In this document: piece after piece, positions 28,808 to 39,656 of the stretch | Numbering within the stretch: position 1 is the stretch's first letter | How the letters are laid out: each line of letters begins with the position of its first letter | NCBI RefSeq assembly: GCF_003070865.1 | Contig: NZ_CP026948.1 | Span: forward strand, 2,046,001-2,110,000 | From: Corynebacterium liangguodongii | Lineage (GTDB): Bacteria > Actinomycetota > Actinomycetes > Mycobacteriales > Mycobacteriaceae | Direction: 5' to 3' | Length of the DNA: 64,000 nucleotides | Translations under genes and position numbers: made by a program | The notes under the pieces: generated by a model | Told to the model about the DNA's origin: nothing | Seen by the model: only the letters and a program-made list of their open reading frames with translations | Databases searched by the model: none

Positions 28808-29605
28808 CTACTCGTGGAGTCCGCATTCGGTCTTGGCGCTAAAGGCCCACCGCCCGGCGCGCGGGTCTTGCCCTTCCGCCACGGGAAGCGTGCACGTCGC
28901 GCACCCGATCGAGGGGTAGCCCTGGCGGGTCAGCGGGTGGATGATGAGGTTGTTGGTCTCCTCGAACTCGTCGGTATCCTCCAGTGTCCAGGTCACCAGC
29001 GGGGAGATCTTGAGCCGACCAGTGTTATCCAGCGACAGGGCCGGCGCCTTGGCGCGGGTGGGGCCGTCTGCGCGCCGTAGGCCGGTGATCCACCCCGCAT
29101 ACGGGCTCATGTGCACGGCGAGAGGTTCGACCTTGCGCATGCGGCAGCACGCGGTGGGGTTTAAGCGGTAGAGGTTCGGCCCGTAGGTGGCGTCCTGCTC
29201 GGCGCGAGAGAGGATGGCCTTGGTGCGCACGAGCTTGTGGGAGGGGTAGCGCCGCTCGACTTCATCGGCCACCTCGAGGGTCTCCGGGAAGTGGTACTCC
29301 GTATCGAGGAAGAGGAAGTCCGCGTCCGGCAGGTGGCGCTCGGCGAGCTCGGCGAGCACCGTGTTTTCCATCGACAGCGTGACCACGAGCTTGCCGGGGG
29401 CGTTCTCGTGGGCCCAGGAGAGGATCGTCTCGGCGGGGGCGTCGTAGAGCTCGCGCGCGTACGTATCGACGAGCTCTTCGTTGCGCGCCCGGACCTCCGG
29501 GTCGAGCGGCTCGGTGTCCTTCGGCCCGGCAGGGCTTACCTCGGGGTCTTTGAAGCTACCGGAGGGACCCTGGAGAAAATTAATCATCGTTCCATCACCT
29601 TTCAT
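28808..29605 (-). CDS. cysH: APS reductase (adenylyl-sulfate reductase, thioredoxin-dependent)
   Basis: A 265-aa PAPS-reductase-family enzyme. Cys153-Cys154 (TACCRMRK) and Cys235-x2-Cys238 (IGCATC) are the four ligands of the 4Fe-4S cluster that marks APS reductases; PAPS reductases lack them. The C-terminal catalytic Cys is in the KTECGLHE signature (Cys261). It reduces APS to sulfite with thioredoxin. The ATG at 29605 overlaps the cysX stop as ATGA, which supports this start; an in-frame ATG at 29587 with AAAGGTGA upstream is an alternative. Confidence 0.95.
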   Translation of the reverse strand: MKGDGTMINFLQGPSGSFKDPEVSPAGPKDTEPLDPEVRARNEELVDTYARELYDAPAETILSWAHENAPGKLVVTLSMENTVLAELAERHLPDADFLFLDTEYHFPETLEVADEVERRYPSHKLVRTKAILSRAEQDATYGPNLYRLNPTACCRMRKVEPLAVHMSPYAGWITGLRRADGPTRAKAPALSLDNTGRLKISPLVTWTLEDTDEFEETNNLIIHPLTRQGYPSIGCATCTLPVAEGQDPRAGRWAFSAKTECGLHE

Positions 29606-29877
29606 GCGTTCCCTCCAGTGTGACCGATGGTGCGCAGGACCGCATCATGACCGTGCCTGCGCAGAGAATTCTGCAGTGCCTCCTCGGTGGAGACGGCCGG
29701 GGCGGGAGCGACGTCTGCGTCGTCCTGGCCGTAGAACTTCACCTCGAAAATGCGCAGGCACTCGCCGCACTTCCAGCTAAAGTCGCTGCCTTCGTGGGGG
29801 TAGAGCTCCTCGCCCGCGCAGTAGGGGCAAAACGAGGGGAAGTTCCGGTTCGGGTTCGGCGCGCGGCGCACACTCAC
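29602..29877 (-). CDS. cysX: CysX, small four-cysteine electron-transfer protein of sulfite reduction
   Basis: A 91-aa protein with two CxxC pairs, Cys17-PY-Cys20 and Cys37-GE-Cys40, about 16 residues apart in a small N-terminal module. The tail is low complexity. In C. glutamicum the homologue is needed for sulfate assimilation and is thought to carry electrons from Fpr2 to CysI. The spacing looks like a zinc ribbon or rubredoxin-like site rather than a classical ferredoxin. GTG 29877 overlaps the cysI stop as GTGA, and its own stop overlaps cysH as ATGA. Confidence 0.88.
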   Translation of the reverse strand: MSVRRAPNPNRNFPSFCPYCAGEELYPHEGSDFSWKCGECLRIFEVKFYGQDDADVAPAPAVSTEEALQNSLRRHGHDAVLRTIGHTGGNA

Positions 29878-31550
29878 TTCAGGTCCTCCTCGTCCGCGCG
29901 GCGCAGCCAGTCGCGGAAGATCTCGCCGTCGGCGCGCTTGTCCACGTAGTTCTGCACGACGCGGGTGACGTAGTCGGTCAGCTCGGTCGAGAGCACCTTG
30001 TGCCCGCGGATCTTGCGGCCGAAGTTCGCCCCCTCCCCGACGCCGCCGCCGAGGTGGACCTGGAACCCCTCGACCTTCTCGCCGTCGGGGCCCACCACCA
30101 TCTGGCCCTTGAGCCCGATGTCGGAGACGTAGTGGCGGGCGCAGGCATTCGGGCAGCCGTTGAGCGAGATGGTGATCGGAGAGTCGAGGTCACCGAAGCG
30201 CTCCTCGAGTTCGTCGGCAAGCTCGATGGCGCGCGACTTGGTGGTCACGTGTGCGAGCTTGCAGTACTCCAGGCCGGTGCACGAGAGCAGGCCGCGGCGG
30301 AACTCGCTGGGCTTGGAGTACAGGCCCATGTTCTCCAGGTCCGCTTGCAGCTTCTCGACGTCCCCTTCCTCCACATCCAGGAAGAGCATCTCTTTAAACG
30401 GCGTGAAGCGCAGCCGGGAGAGCCCGTAAGACTCCGCGAGCTCTGCAGCGGCGATGAGCTGCTCGCCGGACATGTGGCCTAGGGTGGGCTTGACGCCGAT
30501 GTAGAACTTGCCGTCGACCTGCTCGTGTACGCCGATGTGGTCGCGGTCGATGAGGTTGGTTGGTGCGTGCGGGCCGTCGGGAAGCGCGTAGCCGAGGTAG
30601 TCCTCTTCGAGGATGCGGCGGAACTTCTCCACCCCCCACTCGGCGACGAGGAACTTCAGGCGCGCGCGGTTGCGCAGGCGGCGGTAGCCGTAGTCGCGGA
30701 AGATGCGCACGACGTTCGCCCAGACATCGGGCACCTGCTCTAAGGTGATAAACGCGCCGAGGGACTGCGAGAGCATCGGGTTGGTGGATAAGCCCCCGCC
30801 GACGTAGCACTCGAAGCCCGGGCCGAGCTCGGGGTGCTCGACGCCGATGAAGGCGAGGTCGTTGATCTCGTGGACGACGTCTTGGCGGGCGTTGCCGGAG
30901 ATCGCCGACTTGAACTTGCGGGGCAGGTTTTGGAACTCGTCGTTCGTGACAATCTCGTGGATGCGCTCGATGGCCGGCGTGGCGTCGATAATCTCGTCCT
31001 TAGCCACCCCTGCCACTGGCGAGCCGAGCACGACGCGCGGCACGTCGCCGCAGGCGTCCCACGTGTTGAGGCCCACGGCTTCGAGCTTGTCCCAGATGGC
31101 GGGGACGTCCTCGATGGCGACCCAGTGCAGCTGGATGTTCTGCCGGTCTGTGAGGTCGATGGTGGAGCGTGCCCAGTCGCGCGAGAGCTCGCCGACGGCG
31201 CGGGCCTGCTCGGTGGTGCACTGCCCGCCGTCGAAACGAATGCGCATCATGAAGTATTCGTCTTGGAGGACGGAGTTGTCTTCGCCGGTGTACTCCCCGC
31301 CGAGGTTTTGCTTACGCTGGGTATAGAGCCCTAGCCATTTGAAGCGCGGCGCGAGGTCTTCGGCGGGGATGGAGTTAAAGCCCTGCTTGGAGTAGGTCTC
31401 GATGACGCGCTGCTTGACCTGCATCACCGGCTCTTCCTGCTTGAGCTCCTCGTCGTGGTTGAGCGGCGAGGTGCCGTCTACAAGCCACTGCCCTTCCGGC
31501 TTCTTGGACCGGGCCTTGACTTCTCGCGTTTTCGCGGTGGGGCCTGTCAT
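29874..31550 (-). CDS. cysI: Ferredoxin-dependent sulfite reductase
   Basis: A 558-aa sirohaem and 4Fe-4S enzyme that reduces sulfite to sulfide with six electrons. The cluster/sirohaem ligands are in CTGLEYC and NGCPNACARH; the duplicated ferrite-reductase domains are visible (RLRFTPFKEMLF; RLRNRARLKFLV). It is of the single-chain plant/mycobacterial type. ATG 31550 has AAGGAG upstream and starts MTGPTAKTREVK; ATG 31598 would lie upstream of the McbR box and is rejected. It is the first gene of a seven-gene operon divergent from fpr2. Confidence 0.95.
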   Translation of the reverse strand: MTGPTAKTREVKARSKKPEGQWLVDGTSPLNHDEELKQEEPVMQVKQRVIETYSKQGFNSIPAEDLAPRFKWLGLYTQRKQNLGGEYTGEDNSVLQDEYFMMRIRFDGGQCTTEQARAVGELSRDWARSTIDLTDRQNIQLHWVAIEDVPAIWDKLEAVGLNTWDACGDVPRVVLGSPVAGVAKDEIIDATPAIERIHEIVTNDEFQNLPRKFKSAISGNARQDVVHEINDLAFIGVEHPELGPGFECYVGGGLSTNPMLSQSLGAFITLEQVPDVWANVVRIFRDYGYRRLRNRARLKFLVAEWGVEKFRRILEEDYLGYALPDGPHAPTNLIDRDHIGVHEQVDGKFYIGVKPTLGHMSGEQLIAAAELAESYGLSRLRFTPFKEMLFLDVEEGDVEKLQADLENMGLYSKPSEFRRGLLSCTGLEYCKLAHVTTKSRAIELADELEERFGDLDSPITISLNGCPNACARHYVSDIGLKGQMVVGPDGEKVEGFQVHLGGGVGEGANFGRKIRGHKVLSTELTDYVTRVVQNYVDKRADGEIFRDWLRRADEEDLK

Positions 31551-31565
31551 GTTACTCCTTACACA

Positions 31566-31581
31566 TAGACCACGCTGTCTA
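31566..31581 (-). promoter_or_regulatory. McbR-type operator of the cys operon
   Basis: TAGAC-CACGCT-GTCTA exactly fits the TAGAC-N6-GTCTA palindrome known for the corynebacterial sulfur repressor McbR. It lies 15 bp before the cysI ATG and overlaps a possible -10 TATAGA on the minus strand. Confidence 0.88.
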
Positions 31582-31733
31582 TACATTTGCCGGATCACGG
31601 CGCTCTCCCGGGAGTCTGCCGTACTGCTTTGTCTATTGCAATACGGGCCGGACGGTTACGCCATTTACCCAGCATATTTGGCCGTGAATCTAATTCTACA
31701 GGCAGCTTGGTGAATGAATATTGGACCGCACGC

Positions 31734-31779
31734 TTGACACCCCTGCCGCGACAGGTAGATTTTTAGACCAAGCGGTCTA
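31734..31779 (+). promoter_or_regulatory. fpr2 promoter with McbR-type operator
   Basis: TTGACA (31734-31739), a 16-nt spacer and TAGATT (31756-31761) form a good SigA promoter. A second exact TAGAC-N6-GTCTA box (31764-31779) covers the expected start site, so bound repressor would block initiation. The pair of boxes makes the divergent genes co-regulated. Confidence 0.85.
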
Positions 31780-31829
31780 TGGTCTACCATGGACGAACAG
31801 AAAACCGTACCGGAAAGGACCACCACCTC

Positions 31830-33194
31830 ATGAGTTTGCGCGTCGCCGTCATCGGCGCCGGCCCCGCCGGCATCTACGCCTCTGATCTTTTGATCCGCAA
31901 CGAAGAGCTCGAGATCTCCGTTGACCTCTTCGAACAGATGCCTGCCCCGTTCGGCCTCATCCGCTACGGCGTGGCCCCGGACCACCCGCGCATCAAGGGT
32001 ATCGTCAAATCCCTCCACAACGTTCTGGACAAGCCACACCTGCGGCTCCTAGGCAACATCACCATCGGGCGCGACATCACCATCGAGGAGCTGCGCGACT
32101 ACTACGACGCCATCGTGATTTCCACCGGCGCCGTGAGAGACCGCGAGCTGCTCATCCCCGGCGGAGAGAAGTCCATCGGCGCAGGCGAGTTCGTCGGCTT
32201 CTACGACGGTAACCCCCGCTTCGAGCGCAACTGGGGCCTCTCCGCCCGCGAGGTCGCCGTCATCGGCGTCGGCAACGTCGCGCTCGATATCTCCCGCATC
32301 CTGGCCAAGACCGGCGACGAGCTGCTCGTCACCGAGATCCCGGACAACGTCTACGACTCGCTGAAGAATAACAAGGCCGAGGTTGTCCACATGTTCGGCC
32401 GCCGCGGTCCCGCCCAGGCGAAGTTCACGCCGAAGGAGCTGCGCGAGCTCGACCTCTCTGACACCATCCAAGTGCTCGTCGACCCCGAGGATATCGACTA
32501 CGACCAGCTCTCCGAGGAGCTGCGCCGCAAGGATAAATCCATCGACCTGAACTGCCAGGTCCTCGAGCAGTACGCGATGCGCGAGCCCGACGATTCTCCC
32601 CACAAGATCTACATCCACTTCTTCGAAGAGCCCGTCGAGGTGCTCACCGAGGGCGACGACATCGTCGGCGTGCGTACCGAGCGCCAGGAGCTTGACGGCG
32701 AGGGCGGCATCCGCGGCACCGGCAAGTTCACCGACTGGCCGGTGCAGCAGGTCTACCACGCCATCGGGTACCGCTCCGAGCCGGTCGAGGGCGTACCCTT
32801 CGACCTCGAGCGCAACGTCATCCCCAACGACGGCGGCCACGTCCTGGGCGAGACCGGCCTGGAAGAGGCCCTCTACGTCACCGGCTGGATCAAGCGCGGC
32901 CCCATCGGGCTGATCGGCAACACGAAGTCCGATGCCAAAGAGACCACCGACATGCTCTTCGAGGATGCCGCGGCCGGGAAGCTGCCCACCCCGAAGCACT
33001 CCGACCCGGACGCCATCATCGCGCTCTTGGAATCCCGCGGCATTGCCTACACCACCTGGGACGGCTGGTACCGCCTCGACGCAGAGGAGCGCCGCCTCGG
33101 CGAAACCAGCGAGCTGCTGCCGCGCGAGCGCCGGAAGATCGTCGAGTGGGAGGACATGGTCACCCACGCCCGCGCCGTGCCGCAGGTGCCCTAG
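31830..33194 (+). CDS. fpr2: Ferredoxin-NADP+ reductase Fpr2 (FprA-type)
   Basis: A 454-aa adrenodoxin-reductase-like flavoprotein. The FAD-binding motif VIGAGPAGIYASDLL is near the N-terminus and the NADPH-binding GVGNVALDISRIL near residue 150. It takes electrons from NADPH and should feed CysX and then CysI. It is divergent from the cys operon and shares its regulation through the intergenic McbR-type boxes. ATG 31830 gives the canonical MSLRVAVIGAGPAG start. It converges on pyrG with 7 nt between stops. Confidence 0.94.
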   Translation: MSLRVAVIGAGPAGIYASDLLIRNEELEISVDLFEQMPAPFGLIRYGVAPDHPRIKGIVKSLHNVLDKPHLRLLGNITIGRDITIEELRDYYDAIVISTGAVRDRELLIPGGEKSIGAGEFVGFYDGNPRFERNWGLSAREVAVIGVGNVALDISRILAKTGDELLVTEIPDNVYDSLKNNKAEVVHMFGRRGPAQAKFTPKELRELDLSDTIQVLVDPEDIDYDQLSEELRRKDKSIDLNCQVLEQYAMREPDDSPHKIYIHFFEEPVEVLTEGDDIVGVRTERQELDGEGGIRGTGKFTDWPVQQVYHAIGYRSEPVEGVPFDLERNVIPNDGGHVLGETGLEEALYVTGWIKRGPIGLIGNTKSDAKETTDMLFEDAAAGKLPTPKHSDPDAIIALLESRGIAYTTWDGWYRLDAEERRLGETSELLPRERRKIVEWEDMVTHARAVPQVP

Positions 33195-33201
33195 ATTCTG
33201 G

Positions 33202-35566
<2,365 letters not shown>

Positions 35567-36140
35567 ACGAAGATTGGTTAGGCCCGACTGTCGGCCCGCG
35601 ACCAAGAACTCTCCGTGCAGACCCGGCTTCTGAAACAGCTCGGGGTAGATGAGTACATCATCCTCCTCGACCATGGCTACGCCGCCTCCAACCTCAACCG
35701 GCCCGGGCTTGCACGAGCTGTTGATCGACTCCGTGAAGGCGACACGTTCGTGGTGACCAAATTCGACCGCCTGGTCCGCAGTGTGCCGCACGCGCATTCG
35801 GTCGCGTAGGAAATCGCCACGAAGAAAGCAAGGCTGCAGATCGGCAGCAATGTCGACAACCCTGTCGACCCGATGGACTAGTTAAGGTTCAACATGCTGG
35901 CCATGATCGCCTAGGTCGAGGGCGAGACCTGATCTCACCAAGAACCAAAGAAGAGCTGGAGCTAGCAAAAGCCCACGGCCGATTGACGGGACAGCAGACG
36001 AAAGTGACTGAGCATCAGGACGCATGGTTGCGCAGTGGATTGCGAACTGCACGATCTCGCGGGCCGCGATGGCCGAGAGCCTGGGTATCGGCGCCCCAAC
36101 AATAATCCTCACCAAAAAGCGCCAGATCGCTAAGGGGTGA
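35567..36140 (+). pseudogene. Serine recombinase (Tn3-type resolvase/invertase) pseudogene
   Basis: Conceptual translation across several stops and at least two frameshifts gives resolvase segments in the right order: G*ARLSARDQELSVQTRLLKQLGV (N-terminus; stop where Tyr of GYAR is expected), RPGLARAVDRLREGDTFVVTKFDRLVRSV, ATKKARLQIGSNVDNPVDP, FNMLAMIA (stop) VEGE, DLISPRTKEELELAKAHGRLTGQQTK, and a helix-turn-helix end AMAESLGIGAPTI...KKRQIAKG. The catalytic Ser region is lost or altered. No product can be active. It marks an old insertion of a transposon or phage-type element. Confidence 0.88.
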
Positions 36141-36320
36141 TTGACGCGAGCGCAGTACACCGGGACTGCACCCCGGCCACCACGACCGAGCCGAGGGAGT
36201 CATAGTAGTAAATTCAATCGAGCAGCTCGCCAGGACGCACCCCGGAAACGCACTGTATTTTGACAGCGGATGTCACCGAGACTATCTTTTCCGCCCTTTT
36301 TGGACGGTCTCATTAAAAAA

Positions 36321-36629
36321 TCAATCCCACCCCGCGAGGCTAACGTAAGGATACAAAAGCCAAATCCACAGTCCAGCCGATATCACGAAACTCACGACGT
36401 AACTAGCTAACAGGTACTGTGCTCTGTGCGTAAAGCCCTTACTGTCGGAATTATGAATACGGGCCAGAGCCGCAACAGTAACTATTGCAAAAACAATTGT
36501 CGGCAGCAATAATCCCAGAGCAACGGAATTTCTCAGAAGCAGGACATTCGCCATTGCACCTAAATACACTGTTGCTAAGCCCCCAAAAATACCGATCGTT
36601 ACCGGAATGACGGTCGACCGATTACTCAT
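36321..36629 (-). CDS. Small three-helix membrane protein of unknown function
   Basis: A 102-aa protein with three hydrophobic helices (about 7-29, 36-57, 67-95; e.g. IPVTIGIFGGLATVYLGAM) and a short C-terminus. GAGAGGA precedes ATG 36629. It lies 15 nt downstream of the secreted DUF6973 gene on the same strand, so they are probably co-transcribed. Base composition here is clearly lower in GC than the core genes. I do not recognise a family. A role as membrane partner or immunity protein of the upstream product is a hypothesis only. Confidence 0.65.
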   Translation of the reverse strand: MSNRSTVIPVTIGIFGGLATVYLGAMANVLLLRNSVALGLLLPTIVFAIVTVAALARIHNSDSKGFTHRAQYLLASYVVSFVISAGLWIWLLYPYVSLAGWD

Positions 36630-36644
36630 AAAAGTGTCCTCTCA

Positions 36645-37292
36645 TTACTTGAGGGTAACTAGTTGCCCCGATGCAGCTAGATCGTGGCACTCATTGATTG
36701 CCGCGCCCTCGTCTTGCGGGTGTCGCTGACCCACTTCGCGTCCAGTCTGATTGTTCGCTTGGTCCATTTGGGCAGCCGCATCCGAACCAGGATGATCTGC
36801 TTCATGTGCGTCTCCTATTTGTCGCGCGAAGTCTGCATTTGAACGGATTGTTGTCAAGGCTTGCCAAATACAGTGCCGGTCTGCGTCTTGTGCATTATCA
36901 TTTGAGTCGCCGGGAAATCGTTCTACAGAAATTCGTTCAGCATCTTTAATCGCCGATTTCGCACGCGCGCAATCTGCTGGATTGGTCGCGCAAGCAGCGA
37001 TCTCTCGATAACCTAGTTTCGTTCCATAAGCGTCGCCCGAATCTCTTAGTTCTTGCCGAGATTGCCGATCCCGCACGACCTGATCAACGATATATTGAGG
37101 GGTCTCCTCACCGTCTTTGATCCCATTCTTAGCTCTCAAATCATTTGAAATTCGAATCACTTCATCGTAGGCATCTGCCAGGTCTTCAAATTCACTGGGA
37201 GCCTGAGCGTGGGCAGGAGCGACTGGAGCCATGCTCAGTCCGATTAGCACCGTCCACACGGAGACCAAGAATTTGATTCTATTATTGCGCAT
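36645..37292 (-). CDS. Secreted DUF6973-like protein
   Basis: A 215-aa exported protein. The signal peptide (MRNNRIKFLVSVWTVLIGLSMAPVAPAHA, cleavage near residue 30) precedes a helical region and a conserved-looking C-terminal domain with H140-C141-IWQAL, GDAHE and MDQANNQTGREVG, the His/Cys/Asn pattern I associate with DUF6973. A Cys pair at 101 and 108 may form a disulfide. GAGGAAGG precedes the ATG. The gene is low in GC, lies between a recombinase remnant and an IS remnant, and is followed by a small membrane-protein gene. Function is unknown; similar domains occur at the ends of some large secreted proteins. Confidence 0.7.
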   Translation of the reverse strand: MRNNRIKFLVSVWTVLIGLSMAPVAPAHAQAPSEFEDLADAYDEVIRISNDLRAKNGIKDGEETPQYIVDQVVRDRQSRQELRDSGDAYGTKLGYREIAACATNPADCARAKSAIKDAERISVERFPGDSNDNAQDADRHCIWQALTTIRSNADFARQIGDAHEADHPGSDAAAQMDQANNQTGREVGQRHPQDEGAAINECHDLAASGQLVTLK

Positions 37293-37316
37293 TTTGAACC
37301 TTCCTCTTGCATACTG

Positions 37317-37849
37317 TTAGTTGAGCCAATGTCTAGGAGCACGCTTTAATGGCAGACACCATTTTTGAAAATAATTGCCAGATTTTCCCTCTCGACGCTT
37401 CGTAGCACTGGAAACTCTGTCCTTTCCAATCTCCAACCATAGGGGAGTTTCTCTTGTAATGCAAGCCACAGTCGCGACGATTGTCCGGAACTCGACGGTG
37501 AGACAATCCCGCCATTCATCGATGAACCGAATCATTTCTTAACGTTGCGGGCCGAGTTCCGGGGCGAGAAAGCTGGAGGAGCTTTCAACAACCCGTTTGT
37601 GTCACGTTGCTCCTGGTTTGCCCACCGTGGCCTGGCGTTTTTGCCTTCACGGTCCTCCGTCATACGCTCTAAAACGCGTCCTTCACGGCGAGCAGTATGT
37701 CTCCATTGTCGGGCTGTGTGCCACGAAACGCCCAATTCGGATATCCCAATTTCGCACGCTTCTTGCGTCGAAATATCCTCGGCCAGGAGGCAATCCTCCA
37801 TGAGACGGACGATGCGGTCCTTAACATCGTGATCACACTTTTTCGGCAG
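37317..37849 (-). mobile_element. IS3-family insertion sequence remnant (orfA and start of orfB)
   Basis: On the minus strand, 37532-37849 encodes a nearly complete IS3-type OrfA: PKKCDHDVKDRIVRLMEDCLLAED, then GVSWHTARQWRHTARREGRVLE and QRDTNGLLKAPPAFSP. The start codon position reads CTG instead of ATG, and several conserved residues are altered. From 37532 leftward the beginning of OrfB is seen (MIRFIDEWRDCLTVEF), but the sequence loses similarity within about 20 residues and no DDE catalytic domain remains. The element is inactive. I could not define terminal inverted repeats. It borders the ABC exporter operon and is one edge of the decayed island. Confidence 0.85.
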
Positions 37850-37940
37850 GGTTCACATTTCCCACCTGCCAGGCGGGACAAACCTAGTGTACCTCAGATA
37901 TACTCAACAGCCATCGGTAAACATTGCTGAAAGGTTATTA

Positions 37941-39656
37941 GTGGACCTCGTCAGAATCCTCGCCCGCGCCTCTCGGCCCTACGCGGGCTACATCGCCGCA
38001 GTCGTGGGGCTCCAGCTCATCACCACCCTGGCAACCTTGTACCTGCCCGACCTCAACGCCGACATCATCAACAACGGTGTCGCGCAAGCCGACGTCCCCT
38101 ACATCTGGCGCGTCGGCTTAGTCATGCTTGCCGTCGCGTTCGTCCAGGTCATCGCCGCGGTGGGCGCGGTGTTTTTCGCCTCCCGCACCGCGATGGGTAT
38201 CGGCCGCGACCTGCGGGGCCGGGTCTACCGCCACGTCAGCGGTTTCTCCGCGGAGGATCTTGGCCATTTTGGCACCCCGACGCTGATCACGCGCGGCACC
38301 AACGACGTCCAGCAGGTGCAGATGGTCTACCTGCTCTTCCTCAACTTCATGGTCGCCGCCCCCATCATGGCCATCGGCGGGATCTTCATGGCCATCCGCC
38401 AGGACCCGGGCATGAGCTGGCTCGTCGTCGCGGCGGTTGCCGTCCTCGCCGTCGCCGTGGGCATCATGATCTCCCTGCTCATGCCGATGTTCCAATCGAT
38501 GCAGTCCAAGCTGGACAGGATCAACGGGGTGGTGCGCGAGCAGGTCACCGGCATCCGCGTGGTGCGCGCGTTCGGCCGCGAGGAGTTCGAAACCGAGCGC
38601 TTCGCCGCCGCGAACATCGACATCACTAAAGTCTCGCTCAATATCGGGCGGATCTTCGTTTTGCTCTTCCCCGTCATCATGCTCATCCTCAACGTCGCTA
38701 CCGCGGCGGTGCTGTGGTTCGGCGGTCACCGAGTGGATGCCGGCGAGGTCGAGGTCGGCTCGCTCACCGCGTTTATGCAGTACCTCATGCAGATCCTCAT
38801 GGCGGTGATGATGGGTACCTTCATGGCGATGATGCTGCCGCGCGCGGTGGTCTGCGCCCGGCGCATCGCCGAGCTGCTTGACCACGAGTCGTCGATGAGG
38901 GAGCCGGAGGCGGCGGATGGGGCGTCGATAAGCGAAGGCCTCGTCGAGCTGAAAAACGTCTCCTACACCTACCCCGGCGCGGAAGAGCCCGTGCTCAAGG
39001 GCGTGACGTTTACCGCGCGGCCGGGCACGACGACCGCGATTATCGGCGCGACCGGGTCGGGCAAGACGACGCTGATCTCGCTCATTCCCCGCCTGCACGC
39101 AGCCGACGAGGGCGAGGTGCTCATCGACGGCGTCGACGTTGCCGCGATGCCGAGAAAGGACATCGTCGAGCGGGTCTCCATGGTCCCGCAAAAGCCCTAC
39201 CTGTTCTCCGGCACCGTGGAATCCAACCTGCGCATGGCCAAGCTCGATGCGACCGAGGAGGAGATGTGGGAGGCGCTGCACACCGCGCAGGCGGGCTTTG
39301 TCGGATCCCTCGATATGCCGATCTCCCAGGGCGGCACCAACGTCTCGGGCGGGCAGCGCCAGCGCCTGTCGATAGCGAGGATGCTGCTCGCGCGGCCCAA
39401 GGTCTTTCTTTTCGACGACTCCTTCTCCGCCCTCGATGCCATCACCGACGCGAAGGTCCGCGAGGCCATGCAGGCCTACACGCGTGACGCCACGACGATC
39501 ATCGTCGCCCAGCGCGTCGCCTCGATCGAGCACGCGGACCAGATCATCGTCATGGAGGCCGGCGAGGTCGTCGGCCTGGGCACGCACGCCGAGCTGCTGG
39601 AGACCAACGAGACCTACCAAGACATCGTCCGCTCCCAGGAAATGGTGGAGGCCTAG
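37941..39656 (+). CDS. ABC exporter half-transporter with degenerate nucleotide site (heterodimer subunit 1)
   Basis: A 571-aa half transporter with six membrane helices fused to an ATPase domain. Walker A is GATGSGKTT, the signature is VSGGQRQR, and Walker B ends FLFDDSFSALD with Asp where the catalytic Glu is expected. This change is the mark of the degenerate site in heterodimeric exporters such as TM287/288. GTG 37941 gives the N-terminus VDLVRILARASRPYAGYI. The partner gene follows with no gap. The pair probably exports drugs, peptides or lipids. Confidence 0.9.
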   Translation: MDLVRILARASRPYAGYIAAVVGLQLITTLATLYLPDLNADIINNGVAQADVPYIWRVGLVMLAVAFVQVIAAVGAVFFASRTAMGIGRDLRGRVYRHVSGFSAEDLGHFGTPTLITRGTNDVQQVQMVYLLFLNFMVAAPIMAIGGIFMAIRQDPGMSWLVVAAVAVLAVAVGIMISLLMPMFQSMQSKLDRINGVVREQVTGIRVVRAFGREEFETERFAAANIDITKVSLNIGRIFVLLFPVIMLILNVATAAVLWFGGHRVDAGEVEVGSLTAFMQYLMQILMAVMMGTFMAMMLPRAVVCARRIAELLDHESSMREPEAADGASISEGLVELKNVSYTYPGAEEPVLKGVTFTARPGTTTAIIGATGSGKTTLISLIPRLHAADEGEVLIDGVDVAAMPRKDIVERVSMVPQKPYLFSGTVESNLRMAKLDATEEEMWEALHTAQAGFVGSLDMPISQGGTNVSGGQRQRLSIARMLLARPKVFLFDDSFSALDAITDAKVREAMQAYTRDATTIIVAQRVASIEHADQIIVMEAGEVVGLGTHAELLETNETYQDIVRSQEMVEA

